DNA of 64,000 nt from Semisulcospira habei (Eukaryota > Mollusca > Gastropoda > Semisulcospiridae): positions 123,608,558-123,672,557 of the forward strand of contig BTPG01000005.1 of NCBI GenBank assembly GCA_036245525.1, in the 5' to 3' direction. Positions 21,250-31,939 of this stretch are shown here, piece by piece; position 1 is the stretch's first letter; each line of letters starts with the position of its first letter. The translations under genes were made by a program, and so were the position numbers. The notes below the pieces were generated by a model. The model had not been told where the DNA came from. It worked only from the letters and a program-made list of their open reading frames with translations, and ran no database searches.

Positions 21250-21294
21250 CCGCTGTTTTACGCCGCGAATCCGGATGCGGCACGTCTCGAAAGA
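21250..21294. mobile_element. family D half element
   Basis: One arm only: cgccgcgaatccggatgcgg then cacgtctcgaaagag, ending at TTAA 21295-21298. Confidence 0.65.
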
Positions 21295-21298
21295 GTTA

Positions 21299-21885
21299 AA
21301 CCCCTTGACTGCTACTGACGATGCTGTTCTGCGGAAATGACGCGTAGTTACGTAGTTAGATAGTGACGTAATTACGCTTCTTTTCCGCCGATTGGTATCC
21401 TCAGTATCAAGCAAGGTGTTCAACAATATGCTCGATATTTTGTTTCTTAAAAATTGCACATAGTCATGTAACTGCACGCAGAAAGAAAACTGACATTTGC
21501 TGGAATTATATTAGTGTCGTTGTTTCCATGAAGATATTAGAGGGGGTTACGTTTACGCCGGGCGACTCGCAACAATGTGGTCAAGAGCTTCTCTTGGAGA
21601 TGTTTGGAATTTTGTCTACCCCAGTAGGAAAAAGTCTTCGGCCCCACGACCTAGACTTCGCCCTCGGGCCTGTGAGGATCTACGTCACTTGGAGCTGTTT
21701 GGAGTCTAGATGTTAATGGTAGAAACTGGTTATCCGCTGTGCCTCGACTTTGCTCTCTTTCGTTGATGGGAGTCGGCCGTCGTACACGTAGCTTCTCCAT
21801 TATCGGCAGAGAACGGACATCGATTGTCACTGTGACAGTGTTCAGTACATGACAAAACAGGTGCATAGGAAGAGATTGTGCCTGA
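21299..21885. other. no gene recognised
   Basis: Unique sequence between a family D fragment and a TG tract. A short ggatctacgtcacttg near 21667 may be a remnant of a B arm. Confidence 0.4.
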
Positions 21886-21887
21886 AG

Positions 21888-22023
<136 letters not shown>

Positions 22024-22344
22024 CGGGGTGAGGAGGGGGTGGCGTGGCGTGGCTTGCAGTATTGGCCCGGGCAATGTTTGTCGAACGGTGGTTCTATCCT
22101 TTTCTGTTGGGTGTGACATCGCGCTTTCCAGCCTAAAAGAACATCAAACGACGGGACGAGGCAGGAGGTGAGGGGGTATAGGGGCACTTGAGGGGGGAGG
22201 AGGAGGGGGGGTAAAGGGTAGAAGGGGTGGGCGGAAGAAAAAGGGATTCCGGGGCTAGTCAGACATAATGATCCGATCCGGTAGGAGGGGGGGGGGGGGA
22301 CAAAAAGAGGCATACCCGCACCTCTCAACCCTCAACCCCCACCC

Positions 22345-22347
22345 CCA

Positions 22348-22421
<74 letters not shown>
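22345..22421. repeat. (CA)n microsatellite in a C-rich stretch
   Basis: About 68 bp of CA between two similar accccca-rich blocks that both contain aggcataccc. The flanks look like a local duplication. Confidence 0.95.
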
Positions 22422-22423
<2 letters not shown>

Positions 22424-22499
22424 TAGTCAAGAGGCATACCCCCACCCCTCACACCAGCCACCCCCACCCCTCTCCCCCGAGTTCCCATTCCAATGGCCT

Positions 22500-22610
22500 C
22501 AGTTGCATGAGTGAGACTAGTCCTGCGCAAGCTACTAAGCAAGGTGCTCCGCTACAGCGGAGCACCTTGCTTAGAGGCTTGCGCAGGTTTTAAGCTCGCT
22601 TATGCAACTG
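22500..22610. mobile_element. family G foldback MITE, intact
   Basis: Ends cagttgcatgagtgag and cgcttatgcaactg. Central arms aagcaaggtgctccgct and agcggagcaccttgctt pair perfectly. No clear target duplication. Confidence 0.85.
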
Positions 22611-22690
22611 ACCTCTGACACTTCAACCGTAAAACTAGTAAAAGAGTAAATGTGACACTGGGGATGAGAAACAGTAAATGTAAAACTCAA

Positions 22691-22750
22691 AGGGTACAGT
22701 TCAATAGTCTGGTGGGGTGTTAAACACGACGGGACCATTGAACTCTACCC
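22691..22750. mobile_element. 60-bp foldback flanked by TCAA/TTAA
   Basis: agggtacagttcaat and attgaactctaccc form the stem around an unpaired centre. Flanks are TCAA (22687-22690) and TTAA (22751-22754). No second copy was noticed. Confidence 0.6.
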
Positions 22751-22788
22751 TTAAAGCATCAATAACTGTTAAAATAAAGGCCCCTTAA

Positions 22789-22980
22789 CCCCGCCCCAGT
22801 CACTGTGCGTACACTGTTGTTTCTGTAATCTTGGCTCGTTCACCGACCAAAAGCCAACACCGTCCAAGAAACATGGATACAAATTGGTCTCAGCAAGAGG
22901 CATAGATCCTCATGAGCCCCATTGAGGATCTATGTCTCTTGCAGTTGGATCGTGTCCGCCTTTTCGTCGGCAGTAAGGGC
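22789..22980. mobile_element. family B foldback MITE, complete
   Basis: 192 bp with perfect TTAA on both sides (22785-22788, 22981-22984). Short core 22893-22942 has lost the GC-rich centre; outer ends are ccccgccccagtcactg and gtcggcagtaagggc. Confidence 0.9.
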
Positions 22981-23067
22981 TTAAGCAACCCAAAATAACA
23001 CCCTGAATTTCTGGAACAGCTGGTATCCATTTCGGCCGGCAAGAAGCATATATATAATACTGTAATG

Positions 23068-23532
23068 TGAAGGCAGAAAAAGACGATATGTTCATTTTTG
23101 TGAAAAGCAAGATTTTCATTGTAATACAATGAAAATCTCGCTTTTCTCAAAATTGGACTTACCGTGAAGGCGAAAGACAGTAAGTTCAATTTTGTTAAAA
23201 AGCAAGACTTTCACTTTCATTGTAGGACAAAAGACATTAACACATTCTGCGCCAGGACCGAAATCCTAAAATTTTGAAGTTCCCCTCAGACGGACTGTAT
23301 TACAATTCTATAGGCGCCAAGCTTTCTTCTAGCACCACGCTTGTACTATCATGCTCGATCCATGTCTTGCTGTGGTGTGTCGGAGCTGAATGAGTTAAGT
23401 TTATTTTTGTGAAAACCAAGTAAGAAGGCAATAAGTCTATTTTTGTGACAAGCAAGATTTTTTATTGTAATACAATGAAAAACTAACTTTTCACACAAAC
23501 AAATGCACTTACTATCTATTTGCCTTCACAGG
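23068..23532. mobile_element. family H-related array interrupted by a family A MITE
   Basis: Several arm-like units of the form gtgaaaagcaagattttcat and attgtaatacaatgaaaat lie in direct and inverted order, linked by gaaggcagaaaaag, gaaggcgaaagacagtaagt and aagaaggcaataagtc. A family A element sits inside at 23241-23394. Confidence 0.65.
23241..23394. mobile_element. family A MITE lacking one hairpin arm
   Basis: 154 bp with TTAA on both sides (23237-23240, 23395-23398). One core arm is missing; the remaining arm starts at taggcgccaagc. The second A copy with a clean one-arm loss. Confidence 0.8.
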
Positions 23533-23604
23533 GCATATGTTTTGCTGATGCACAAGTCTCATGAGTCACTTCTGCTCAAACGGGCTCATGTGAAGTTAAG
23601 AGTC

Positions 23605-24125
23605 CGAAATAGCTCTGGCGGTTAAGCGTCGGAGCAAGAGAGCGAAGGGAATCGCCGGGTCGTGGGTTCGAGTCCCCGTCCCGGCCCCGGTAGCTGGACT
23701 GGCAATCCAGGGAAAAAAGACGGACTTGTTCCATATCATGTCTGTTGAAAGGTCCTGGTAAATCAATGTGGCACAGTTGTAGTGCGCCTGAATTGATCAG
23801 TTTTTAGGTCGTACTCCATAGGCAATAGATTTCCCTGTCTCCCGCAACTGCCCGTCAGGTCGGTCCATTGTCTCTTTGGTGCCGTGGACGTTAACTCATT
23901 CAACTCCGACACGCCAAGGCAAGACATGGATCGAGCGTGATATTTCAAGGGCTGTGCCAGAATAGCTTGGCGCCCGCAGGTGCCAAACTATCCTGGCACA
24001 ACCCTTGAACTATCACGCTCGATCTGTTTCCAGAAGTGTATTACAGTCATCAGGGAGCAACTTCAAAATTTGCGGTTTTCGGTCCTGGAGCAGAATGTGT
24101 TAGACCCAGAACTAACCATCAAACC
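23605..24125 (+). mobile_element. tRNA-derived SINE interrupted by a family A MITE
   Basis: The head has an A-box-like tagctctggcggttaagcg near 23620 and a B box gggttcgagtccc at 23664-23676. The body (cggacttgttcc, gtactccataggcaat, ggtgccgtggac) matches the SINE body at 39190-39442. The body stops at TTAA 23891-23894, where the A element begins. The SINE tail resumes after it as ttagacccagaactaaccat. Confidence 0.8.
23895..24099. mobile_element. family A MITE inserted in a SINE tail
   Basis: 205 bp bounded by TTAA (23891-23894) and TTAG (24100-24103). Core arms carry gagcgtgat and atcacgctc, where most copies have gaccatgat and atcatggtc. The uninterrupted SINE at 39190-39442 shows a single TTAA, proving the target duplication. 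Confidence 0.92.
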
Positions 24126-24420
24126 ATGTGAAGTTATTTTCCTTCTGTCCAAAGGTCATACAGTAGCCCGTGGCCACAATGATAAGCCAAAGTCAAATGT
24201 CAAAACAAGACGCCGGCAAGCTCAGAGAAAAAACTTTGGGGGGCCCCAAACCACAGATCGATAATTACGCCTCGTAGTCGATTATTTTCCGATTTCACTT
24301 TTGTATCCGCCATCTGTGGGATGACAGATTCCATTTCAGAATGGTCACCCTCCATTTCACGACGTTGGCAGACGCTGACTGAAAATGTCAAGAGGTTTAC
24401 TTATCTTGATTAACCCGGTG

Positions 24421-24545
24421 AGTATAACGTCTTGGGGCGGACGTCGACCTTCGCTGGTTCGCGCACGGTCGTGCGCGAACCAGCGAAGGCCGACGTTGCT
24501 GTTTCAGTTAAGGCTGACGTCGGCCCCGGGCATTCCTGCTTACTC
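24421..24545. mobile_element. family E variant with 56-bp perfect palindrome
   Basis: 24441-24496 is almost a perfect palindrome centred on gcgcacggtcgtgcgc, with acgtcgaccttcgctgg at the outside. Flanks gtcttggggcgg and ggccccgggcattcctgctt recall E ends. Confidence 0.7.
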
Positions 24546-24570
24546 TGAGAATTAGGGTTCAATACCGCCG

Positions 24571-24625
24571 TTATTTGACAAAAGCCAGTATGTCTATTTT
24601 TTAGAGAAAAGCGATATTTTCATAG
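24571..24625. mobile_element. family H half element
   Basis: One arm only: tttgacaaaagccagtatgt then gagaaaagcgatattttcat. Confidence 0.6.
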
Positions 24626-25099
24626 TCATATTGGCCCGGTTTCTTCTTAAGCGTTTTCGTAGGGGTATCAGCTCCAGATCTGGCTTGCGGTCACTGACTT
24701 ACCATTCACCTACAACAGAGAAATAGAGAAAGCGTGCTTTTCGACTGCCCGCTTAGTTGTACAGCCCTTGTACAAGTTATGAACTCGGCGCTGCTAAAAT
24801 TTAGCACTGAGATATTTGTCTTTGTTTTGTTTTGTTTTTTGTTTGTTTGTTTTTTAAAGATGTCTGTACATCGCACAGCGATGGCTTGATGTGACCAGCC
24901 GTAGTACAGGAAATTTTAGTACAGGAAATTCACCTATGGTGAAACTTGCAGGCACCCAATCACACTCGCAGACCACGGTAATAATATTACTTTCCTAGTA
25001 AGGCCAAATAGCTAGAGCCCTTTTTTTTTTTTTTTTTTTTTTCACTTACTAAACTGTAATGGTCACTAACTTGTGCAGAAAAATAAACAAAGCCATCTT

Positions 25100-25427
25100 A
25101 AAGCTGTCCACAACCGCCACCCATGCCCTCCCTGCAACTGGTGCATTGAGAAAGGCGTTTGTCATAAAGAGCTGGATCTCACGAGCCCCTTTGACATCAG
25201 AGGCTATTGTGAATCTATTCCTTTCGGGCAAAGCGGGGCAGGATGGAAAACTGTAAGCCGTCCACAACTACCACCCATTCCCTCCCAGAATCTCCCGCAT
25301 TAAAAGGGACAGCTGGAGGAGATTATGTTAGTCATAGAGAGCTGGATCTCACGAGCCCCTTGGACATCAGAGGCTAATGTGAATTTATTCCTTTCGGGCA
25401 AAGCGGGGCAGGATGGAAAACTGTACA
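25100..25427. repeat. tandem duplication, about 170-bp offset
   Basis: gctggatctcacgagcccct at 25171 recurs at 25341, and ctttcgggcaaagcggggca recurs 170 bp on. The 5' part aligns with a 154-bp offset, implying a 16-bp indel. High identity suggests a recent event. Confidence 0.85.
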
Positions 25428-25439
25428 GAGCTGCAGGGA

Positions 25440-26227
25440 ACATGTCGGTGGCATATACCTAAATGTATCTTCGTAAGGTACAAAATCTTCAGTGATTTAA
25501 CTCTGCCTGCCCATTTTATTTAGTTCTGTTCCCTTGTAGCGTACCAGAGAGCGCTTTCCACGTCAGTGCCATAATGAAACCGGCGGCAGTGTCTATGTTG
25601 CCGGGGGCATACACTTTCATGTCTCTTAAAGGCTCCGAAACCTTTAGTGATTAATATCTCCCTGCTAGTTTCATATACCTCTGTTTTCTAGTCATAGAGT
25701 ACCAGAAAGAGTTTGGCTAGTTAGTGTTCGAGCTAGCCGCTCAGGAAACCGCGTGGAATGTGTCGGTCGGTTTTCGATTGCTCACATGTGTAAGCCGAAC
25801 GTTGTAACTGACTGGCTACTTTGAAAAGTGTATGAGCCCTTACATTCATACTTAAGTTGCACAGTTCAGTTCTGGTCTGGAATCTTACACATGCACCACG
25901 TGAGGCAGCCAAACAACACTAAAAATACATATACACTCAAAGCCAAAGTATTGTATCAACTGTAGATCATTCTAAGCATTTTAAATAAAATGTTTATATT
26001 GAACCATTTTTAAAAAATATTTTACCATAAACAAAATACTGCAGTATAATAACAATTGCCATAATATCACATTTTTTAAAAAGTCGTGAGAGGAGAGTAA
26101 AAACAAAATGTCGGACAGCGTCGTTAGCAATGGCGACAGCGATCGCTTTGCCGACTTGAAAAGGCTGAAAAGTAAGAAAGTACAGGCCAGGCCGCGATCG
26201 GAAGTTTTTCTAGTGTGACGACGAAAT
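25440..26227. other. no gene recognised
   Basis: Roughly 800 bp of AT-rich sequence. A weakly repeated pattern (tgcctgcccattttatttag, tccctgctagtttcat) hints at old duplication, but no gene or known element. Confidence 0.4.
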
Positions 26228-26497
26228 TATTGCTTTTCTCAAAAAAAAAACAAAATGGGCATACTGGCTTATGTTTTGTTTTGTTTTTAAAAGCGAGATT
26301 TTTTTATTGTATTTTGATTTTATTTTTATTGTATAACAATGGACATAACGTATGACATAATTGTATAACAATGGACATAATGTATAACAATGGGCATAAA
26401 AATGGACACATGACATGTTTATTTGTTACAAAAGCGAGATTTTCATTTTATAACAAATGAAAATGTAGCTTTTCTCAAAAATTGATATAATGGCCTT
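26228..26497. mobile_element. family H elements, compound
   Basis: At least two overlapping H units: gcttttctcaaaaaaaaa with gggcatactggc, then aaagcgagattttcatttta and gtagcttttctcaaaaattg. A short internal run repeats gtataacaatggacataa three times. Confidence 0.65.
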
Positions 26498-26548
26498 TGC
26501 AAAATTAGGGTTCAATATTTCTATTTCCAGAACAAAAACAGCTACAAT

Positions 26549-26729
26549 CAAACCTGTGTTGCCGACCACCCACGGGGCTATCCCAAAAAAGTGGTCGCCA
26601 ATCACAGGTTACTTCTTTACATAGGGTCATTCAAGTAACAGAAGGATGACCATGGGGCCAGAAATGGGCGGTCTGCTTAGACAGGTGGTCGCTTTATATA
26701 GGTGGTCACCTTGACAGGTTTGACAGTGT
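26549..26729. mobile_element. terminal-inverted-repeat element, non-autonomous
   Basis: Left end caatcaaacctgtgttgcc and right end gacaggtttgacagtgta are inverted. Internal gaccaccca/ggtggtcgc blocks repeat in both orientations. The CACTGTCAAACCTG-type end is a common invertebrate MITE terminus by recall. Confidence 0.6.
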
Positions 26730-26893
26730 ATGTAAGCTGGGTGCCTGAGGCAGGAATGACCTTTAATTAAGCCGACTTGGTGCAGTTAGGTCCAGAAACA
26801 CAGACCAGGAAACATGTTCGTCTGCAACACAGGTGATGACGGGCACGAGGCGGGACTGCTATAATATTAATAGCGTGATAATTTCAACAAAGA

Positions 26894-27283
26894 AAAGAAA
26901 CACGCTTAGAAATGACAATTGCAACACAGTTTATTATTTTTTTCATTTAACCCCAAGGCCGCATTTCTCAAAATAAATATTGGAGTTGCCACATAAAGAC
27001 TATGTACCTTTTGCAGAAGATGGGTGGACCAAGATAATTCAAGGGTAGTGCCAGATAAGCTTGGCGCCAGATGGCGCCAAGCTCATCTGGCACTACCCTT
27101 GAATTAGCATGGTCGATCAAATCTCTTGCTGTAGTGCTTTGGGGGTTTACATGAGTTAAAACCCCTTTTCCAAATGGACAAACGGACAAGTATACGATGC
27201 TTTACCTATATCTGTCTTTGGTGAGGCGTATAACTGAAACTATAATAAATTGTTGTAATTGTCTTTTCTAAGCGTGTTTCTTT
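26894..27283. mobile_element. family L inverted-repeat element hosting a family A MITE
   Basis: Arms aaagaaacacgcttagaaat (26894) and tttctaagcgtgtttcttt (ending 27283), each about 45 bp, enclose a family A element at 26951-27155. Related arms occur at 57706-57751 and within 57801-58142. Confidence 0.65.
26951..27155. mobile_element. family A foldback MITE, complete
   Basis: 205 bp with TTAA at 26947-26950 and 27156-27159. Core agcttggcgccagatggcgc closes the stem. The tcatctggcac variant arm occurs on one side only. Confidence 0.88.
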
Positions 27284-27487
27284 CTTTGCTCGAATATTCT
27301 TTGCATCTGACACGCTTTGCAGTGACAGTTTTGGTCTGCACTTCCTATAGCACGATAGCTCTAAGCTCTTGCCTGATTCGCTTATAGAATCTGGAGGAAG
27401 TGTATAAGTTCTATCCGTCCTACAGTCAAATTTTGGACGTAACCTTGAACGAATATGCACCAGTCACAAATCGACACAGTTCCGGTC

Positions 27488-27706
27488 TTCAAGGGCAGTG
27501 CTAGATTAGCTTGGCGCCTTTGGGCGTCAAGCTAATCTGGCATAACCCTTAAACTTCATGCGAGGCGCGTCACTCATGGACACAATGCAGTTTGCTTCAA
27601 GAACAGTGCTAGATTAGCTTGACGCCTTTGGGCGCCAATATAATCTGGCACTACCCTTGAACTGCATTATGAGGCGCACCACTCATTAACACAATGCATT
27701 TTGCTT
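27488..27706. repeat. tandemly duplicated family A core, 108-bp period
   Basis: Two units, each a core hairpin (gctagattagcttg with its inverse) followed by gaggcgcaccactcat and acacaatgcattttgctt. The flanks do not match the normal A outer arms, so the hairpin was captured and then duplicated with neighbouring DNA. Confidence 0.75.
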
Positions 27707-27845
27707 GAGTGTTCATTTTTATCTTTCACCACCTTCTCATTTATCGGTGTGTTTCTGCCCCGCTCAGTCATGCTTGTTGTCAGCAAAAGAGAGCAAAACA
27801 ACATAATTGCCGTTTCCTGGTTTTATCTCTGCTTTAACATGTGTC

Positions 27846-27846
<1 letters not shown>

Positions 27847-27920
<74 letters not shown>

Positions 27921-27949
27921 CTGTGCCTGTGCGTGCGTGCGTGCGTGCA

Positions 27950-27989
<40 letters not shown>

Positions 27990-27993
27990 TGTG

Positions 27994-28035
<42 letters not shown>

Positions 28036-28042
28036 TAACCCA
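27847..28042. repeat. compound TG and (GTAA)n microsatellite
   Basis: TG from 27847 to about 27996 with CTGTGC and TGCG interruptions, passing into GTAA repeats to about 28034. Confidence 0.97.
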
Positions 28043-28043
28043 A

Positions 28044-28075
28044 TGCGCAAAAGGCCATCGATGGCCTTTTGCGCA
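28044..28075. repeat. 32-bp perfect palindrome
   Basis: tgcgcaaaaggccatc and gatggccttttgcgca form an uninterrupted palindrome with GTAA-type repeats on both sides. Confidence 0.85.
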
Positions 28076-28129
28076 ATTGGAAGTAAGTAAATAAGTAAGT
28101 AATTGCGTACGTCCATTTAGTTGGGTGTA

Positions 28130-28670
28130 AGATATTTTATCGTTTTATTATTGGTTGGTTAAGTAAATAACTGAGGGATGGATGGATGAATGCATGCATG
28201 GATGCATGGATTGACGGACGGACGGACGGACGGACTGAGTGAGGGACAGTCTGGGCGACTGACTGACAACCGCAGATATAAACAATTCCACTGCCATAAT
28301 TCATTTAATTATCATTTTTTACAACTGTCATACTTTTCTGAGAAATATTTTTACCTTACTAATTAGATTATTTTCGATTTATTTTTAAAATCATTTGTCC
28401 ATTTTCTTGCACTAGTAAACACATAACGATTTTTCTAAAATTAAAAATAATAAAATTTTAAAAATACAAATTAACAAAAACCAGAAGCGCCTGTCCAAGA
28501 ATATGGACAGATGGCTTTAAATCTGTCTTAGCCGTGTTAATACAGTGCACGCAACTTCCTGCAATCGACGCACGCACATGCCGGAAGTTGTCTCTCTTTA
28601 AAACATAACGATTTTTATTTCCGTCATTTAAAGAGACGTAATTGAGTAAACAGATCCGATCACTGCTAGC
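28130..28670. other. no gene recognised
   Basis: Contains a short GGAT/GACG simple run at 28170-28240, then AT-rich unique DNA. An inverted pair, ttgcaatcgacgcacgcac-like and gacgcacgcacatgccg, is too weak to call. Confidence 0.4.
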
Positions 28671-28671
28671 C

Positions 28672-28737
28672 GCCAAGAGGCACAGATTCTCGTGAGTGCC
28701 TGTGGACGCAGGAACTCATGAGGATCTGTGTCTCTTT
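28672..28737. mobile_element. family B core hairpin
   Basis: gccaagaggcacagattctc and ctcatgaggatctgtgtctc arms with a tgcctgtggacgcagg centre. Confidence 0.65.
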
Positions 28738-28854
28738 CAGATAACTAAAACTGTCAGACAAACTGCACTGAAAGCTGTCTTTCCTAAAATGATTGAATTA
28801 TGTCGGTTATAAAATAATGCTAGCTAGCATTCCCACGCACCGCTGAACTTTTAA

Positions 28855-29055
28855 CATTTTCAACCTGACACGCTATTGCTTGAAATAAATTTGACTATGA
28901 TATTTCAAGGATGGTGCCAGAATAACTTGGGGCCTGAAGCGCCAAGCTATTCAGGCACCACCCTTGAACTAAAATGGTTGATCTATCTCCTAATCTGTAA
29001 TGTAGCCTTCATAGGACAATAAGCTTCTTTCTAATTAGCCTCAGGATGTAATGGA
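28855..29055. mobile_element. family A foldback MITE, divergent subfamily
   Basis: 201 bp with TTAA on both sides (28851-28854, 29056-29059). Ends cattttcaacctga and tcaggatgtaatgga. Core arms contain several mismatches. Confidence 0.8.
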
Positions 29056-29102
29056 TTAACAGAATAAATAAATCCTTTCATTCCCCCCAAAAATCCATCT
29101 AA

Positions 29103-29275
29103 ATTCTTCACTGCCGAGAGAACAACAAAAAAAACACGATCCAACTTCAAGAGACAATATAGAGGCACATGGACCCAAACAACTGCGGTGGCGTATAAGG
29201 ATCTACGCCTCTTGCTGACACCACTTTGTACCCATGTTCCATGGACGGCTGGTGCTCCTGTGTCGCTGAATTATG
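29103..29275. mobile_element. family B MITE, degraded
   Basis: ttcactgccgagagaac and cacgatccaacttcaagaga begin the element. The core retains gaggcacatgg and ggatctacgcctcttgc; the long arm has accactttgtacccatgttc. It runs into a family A fragment near 29300. Confidence 0.65.
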
Positions 29276-29388
29276 AAGCGCCACAATACAAACCGTAGGA
29301 GATGGATCGGCCATAATCACTCCTAAAGTGCAGCCTGATTAGCGCCAGGGTGTGCTTAAATTATTGAATAGTATCCTCACGATGTTAA

Positions 29389-29630
29389 CCCATTACAACC
29401 TGAGTTGTTTTTTCTTCTTTATTTTTTGTTTTCTTTCTTTTCTTTAAAGTGTGCTCATTGTCCTATGAAAGCTACATTACTGATTATGAGATTTATCAAG
29501 CATTTTATATTTAAGGGTGGTGGCAGAGTAGCTTGGCGCCTCAGGCGCCAAGCTATTCTGCCACCACCCTTGAACTATCATAGTTTTTAATTTATTTCAT
29601 GCAATAGTGAGTGTATCAGGATAAAAAGGG
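29389..29630. mobile_element. family A MITE with very short loop
   Basis: Starts after TTAA 29385-29388 with cccattacaacctgag. Core ggtggtggcagagtagcttg is paired with its inverse through cgcctcaggcg. gtggcag/ctgccac replaces gtgccag/ctggcac in both arms. The right end merges with a B fragment. Confidence 0.75.
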
Positions 29631-29823
29631 ATCATGAGGATCTTTGCCTGTAGACCAGAATAGGAGTTCGCTTTTATTAGAATGCAGAAAAAGAAACGCG
29701 CCACATGGGCAGATTTTGTAGCTAATAGAGTTGTAAACATGGGTTCCAGGAAAACGTCTGAACATTCGCACACAAAGTAACACCTCATTTTGAGGGACAG
29801 CCGGAACCGAACCTCACGGTCAA

Positions 29824-29880
29824 CAAGAGGCACAGATTATCATGCGGTTGCAGGGTCTCATAATAATCTGTGTCTCTTGC
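29824..29880. mobile_element. family B core hairpin, shortened
   Basis: caagaggcacagattatcat and ataataatctgtgtctcttg. The gattat/ataatc pair is a two-arm change. Confidence 0.7.
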
Positions 29881-30062
29881 GGATGGAAAGGTTGAGCGAG
29901 AGACTGTAAAAAGACTTCATGACACGCAGACATCTGAATTCACATTCATGTCAATATTCGATTTCGTGCAATCCCATTATTCAATTTAAAATTCTGCCAA
30001 GACGTAGAAAATTTAGATAAAGTACCTGCATAATGCGCTTTCCATATTATTTTTATTATTAA

Positions 30063-30216
30063 CTCACTGTGCCCGAGGTACGAAATACCCACATTTTGGC
30101 GTTATCCTCTGAGGACTGCGTTACAATTCAGGAGACAGATCGACCATGATAGTTCAAGGGTGGTGGAAAAATAGTTTGGCGCATATCTTGCTGTGGTGTG
30201 TCGCGGGCAAAATGAG
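30063..30216. mobile_element. family A MITE lacking one hairpin arm
   Basis: 154 bp flanked by TTAA (30059-30062) and TTCA (30217-30220). Left arm cgaccatgatagttcaaggg present; sequence then jumps at tttggcgcatatcttgctg, so the right core arm is gone. Confidence 0.8.
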
Positions 30217-30220
30217 TTCA

Positions 30221-30628
30221 GACGCCGTTCATTTTATTGAATTGCAGGGCGTGTAAAGGCGACAGTTGGCAATGAGAAATATGTTATGTCTTCTGCTTTA
30301 AAATATCGCAACAAAAAAAGACGTGTAGGGTGTACTTAAGACCGACCATAACAGCTGAGTAGTAGCGCCTGATTAACTTTGCCCGATTAGCAAGTCCATC
30401 CATCTCCCTAACTTGTACACTCCCCTTAATCATTTAGCGTGTAAAATCGAAAGGACTGTTTAAATCTAATTTCCTAATCCCGTCTTAGACTTTCTAAGCC
30501 CTGCAAATTTTTTTCCCGTGTTCGGTCTGACACTTTTCGTCGCCTCGTTGACTGCAATTTCGACAAATTCCACAAATGAGACAAGGTTGACAGAATTTGT
30601 CTGAGCATTTAAACATGGTGCCCGTGTT
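30221..30628. other. no gene recognised
   Basis: Unique AT-rich sequence, with possible remnants of an A element near 30345-30410 (gaccgaccataacagc, tagcgcctgattaac). Confidence 0.35.
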
Positions 30629-30631
30629 TAC

Positions 30632-30698
30632 AGTAAGAGGCATACATTCTCATGAGCCCCTGCAGCTGCAGGGCCTTATGAGAATCTATGACTCTTGC
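30632..30698. mobile_element. family B core hairpin
   Basis: gtaagaggcatacattctca and atgagaatctatgactcttg with gcccctgcagctgcaggg at the centre. Confidence 0.7.
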
Positions 30699-30798
30699 AA
30701 AATTAATGGAGTAGAAAATCTTATGAAATATTCATCAAGTTTAGGCGGTAAAATTGTCGGAGTCTCAAAGGGAAACTTCGTGTCTGATTGAGTTATAG

Positions 30799-30902
<104 letters not shown>

Positions 30903-30934
30903 ATTTGCAGCTAACTAAAAGCCTGCCTTTGTTT

Positions 30935-31718
30935 ACTCACAAACCAGATAGGTGAGGCTAGCGCTGGCAGAATTGTACACAAACCAACGGGAATCACTCA
31001 GCGCTGGACAGACAAACAGTTAGATCCCCTGCCCCCGCCTATCAGGCACCCAATCGCCAGCCCACAGAGAAATACGCAGGTATAGAACAAGACGATCATT
31101 TGCATCCTCAAAAAAGAATGCATCAGGTCTCTTATATAACCCATGTCTTTCTCCGGAACTTAGGAAGTAGGCAGGAGAAACATACATACACAAACACGAA
31201 GGTGCACTACTATATGTGGTCGGGTAAATACCCTGATTCCCCACAGTAGATGCACAGAACATTACACAACAATGTAACGATACAAATTTGCCTCGAGTTA
31301 TAGATACTCACAAACCAGATAGGTGAGGCTAGCGCTGGCAGAATTGTACACAAACCAAGGGGAATCACTCAGCGCTGGACAGACAAGCAGTTAGATCCCC
31401 TGCCCCCGCCTATCAGGCACCCAATCGCCAGCTCACAGAGAAATACGCAGGTATAGAACAAGACGATCATCCTCAAAAAAGAATGCATCAGGTCTCTTAT
31501 ATAACCCATGTCTATAGTAGTGCACCTTCGTGTTTGTGTATGTATGTTTCTCCTGCCTACTTCCTAAGTTCCGGAGAAAGACATGGGTTATATAAGAGAC
31601 CTGATGCATTCTTTTTTGAGGATACAAATGATCGTCTTGTTCTATACCTGCGTATTTCTCTGTGTGCTGGCGATTGGGTGCCTGATAGGCGGGGGCAGGG
31701 GATCTAACTGTTTGTCTG
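30935..31718. mobile_element. family J compound inverted repeat
   Basis: Copy J1 (30935-31215) and copy J2 (31306-31512) are direct repeats starting actcacaaaccagatagg. Copy J3 (31513-31718) is an inverted copy of J1 at about 99% identity over roughly 206 bp. J2 abuts J3 head to head. J2 lacks six bases (ttgcat) relative to J1. A fourth copy is at 44066-44261. All carry the same short open frame (RPDAFFFED). Confidence 0.8.
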
Positions 31719-31866
31719 CCTTTGTTTTTAGGATGAGAGTTTTCGAGTACATGTCAAAGGCCAAAAATTTCTGATTCATAGTCTTTTTAATAATGTATTT
31801 ACTTTAGTTTGTGTATTTAACTCTCCGCACATCTAACTGCACTGTGACGCCCTCGGCAATATCAGC

Positions 31867-31869
<3 letters not shown>

Positions 31870-31939
<70 letters not shown>

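Noticed and set aside
23605..23690. Functional tRNA gene
   Set aside because: A and B boxes are present but the acceptor does not fold, and the sequence continues into a SINE body shared with 39190-39442.
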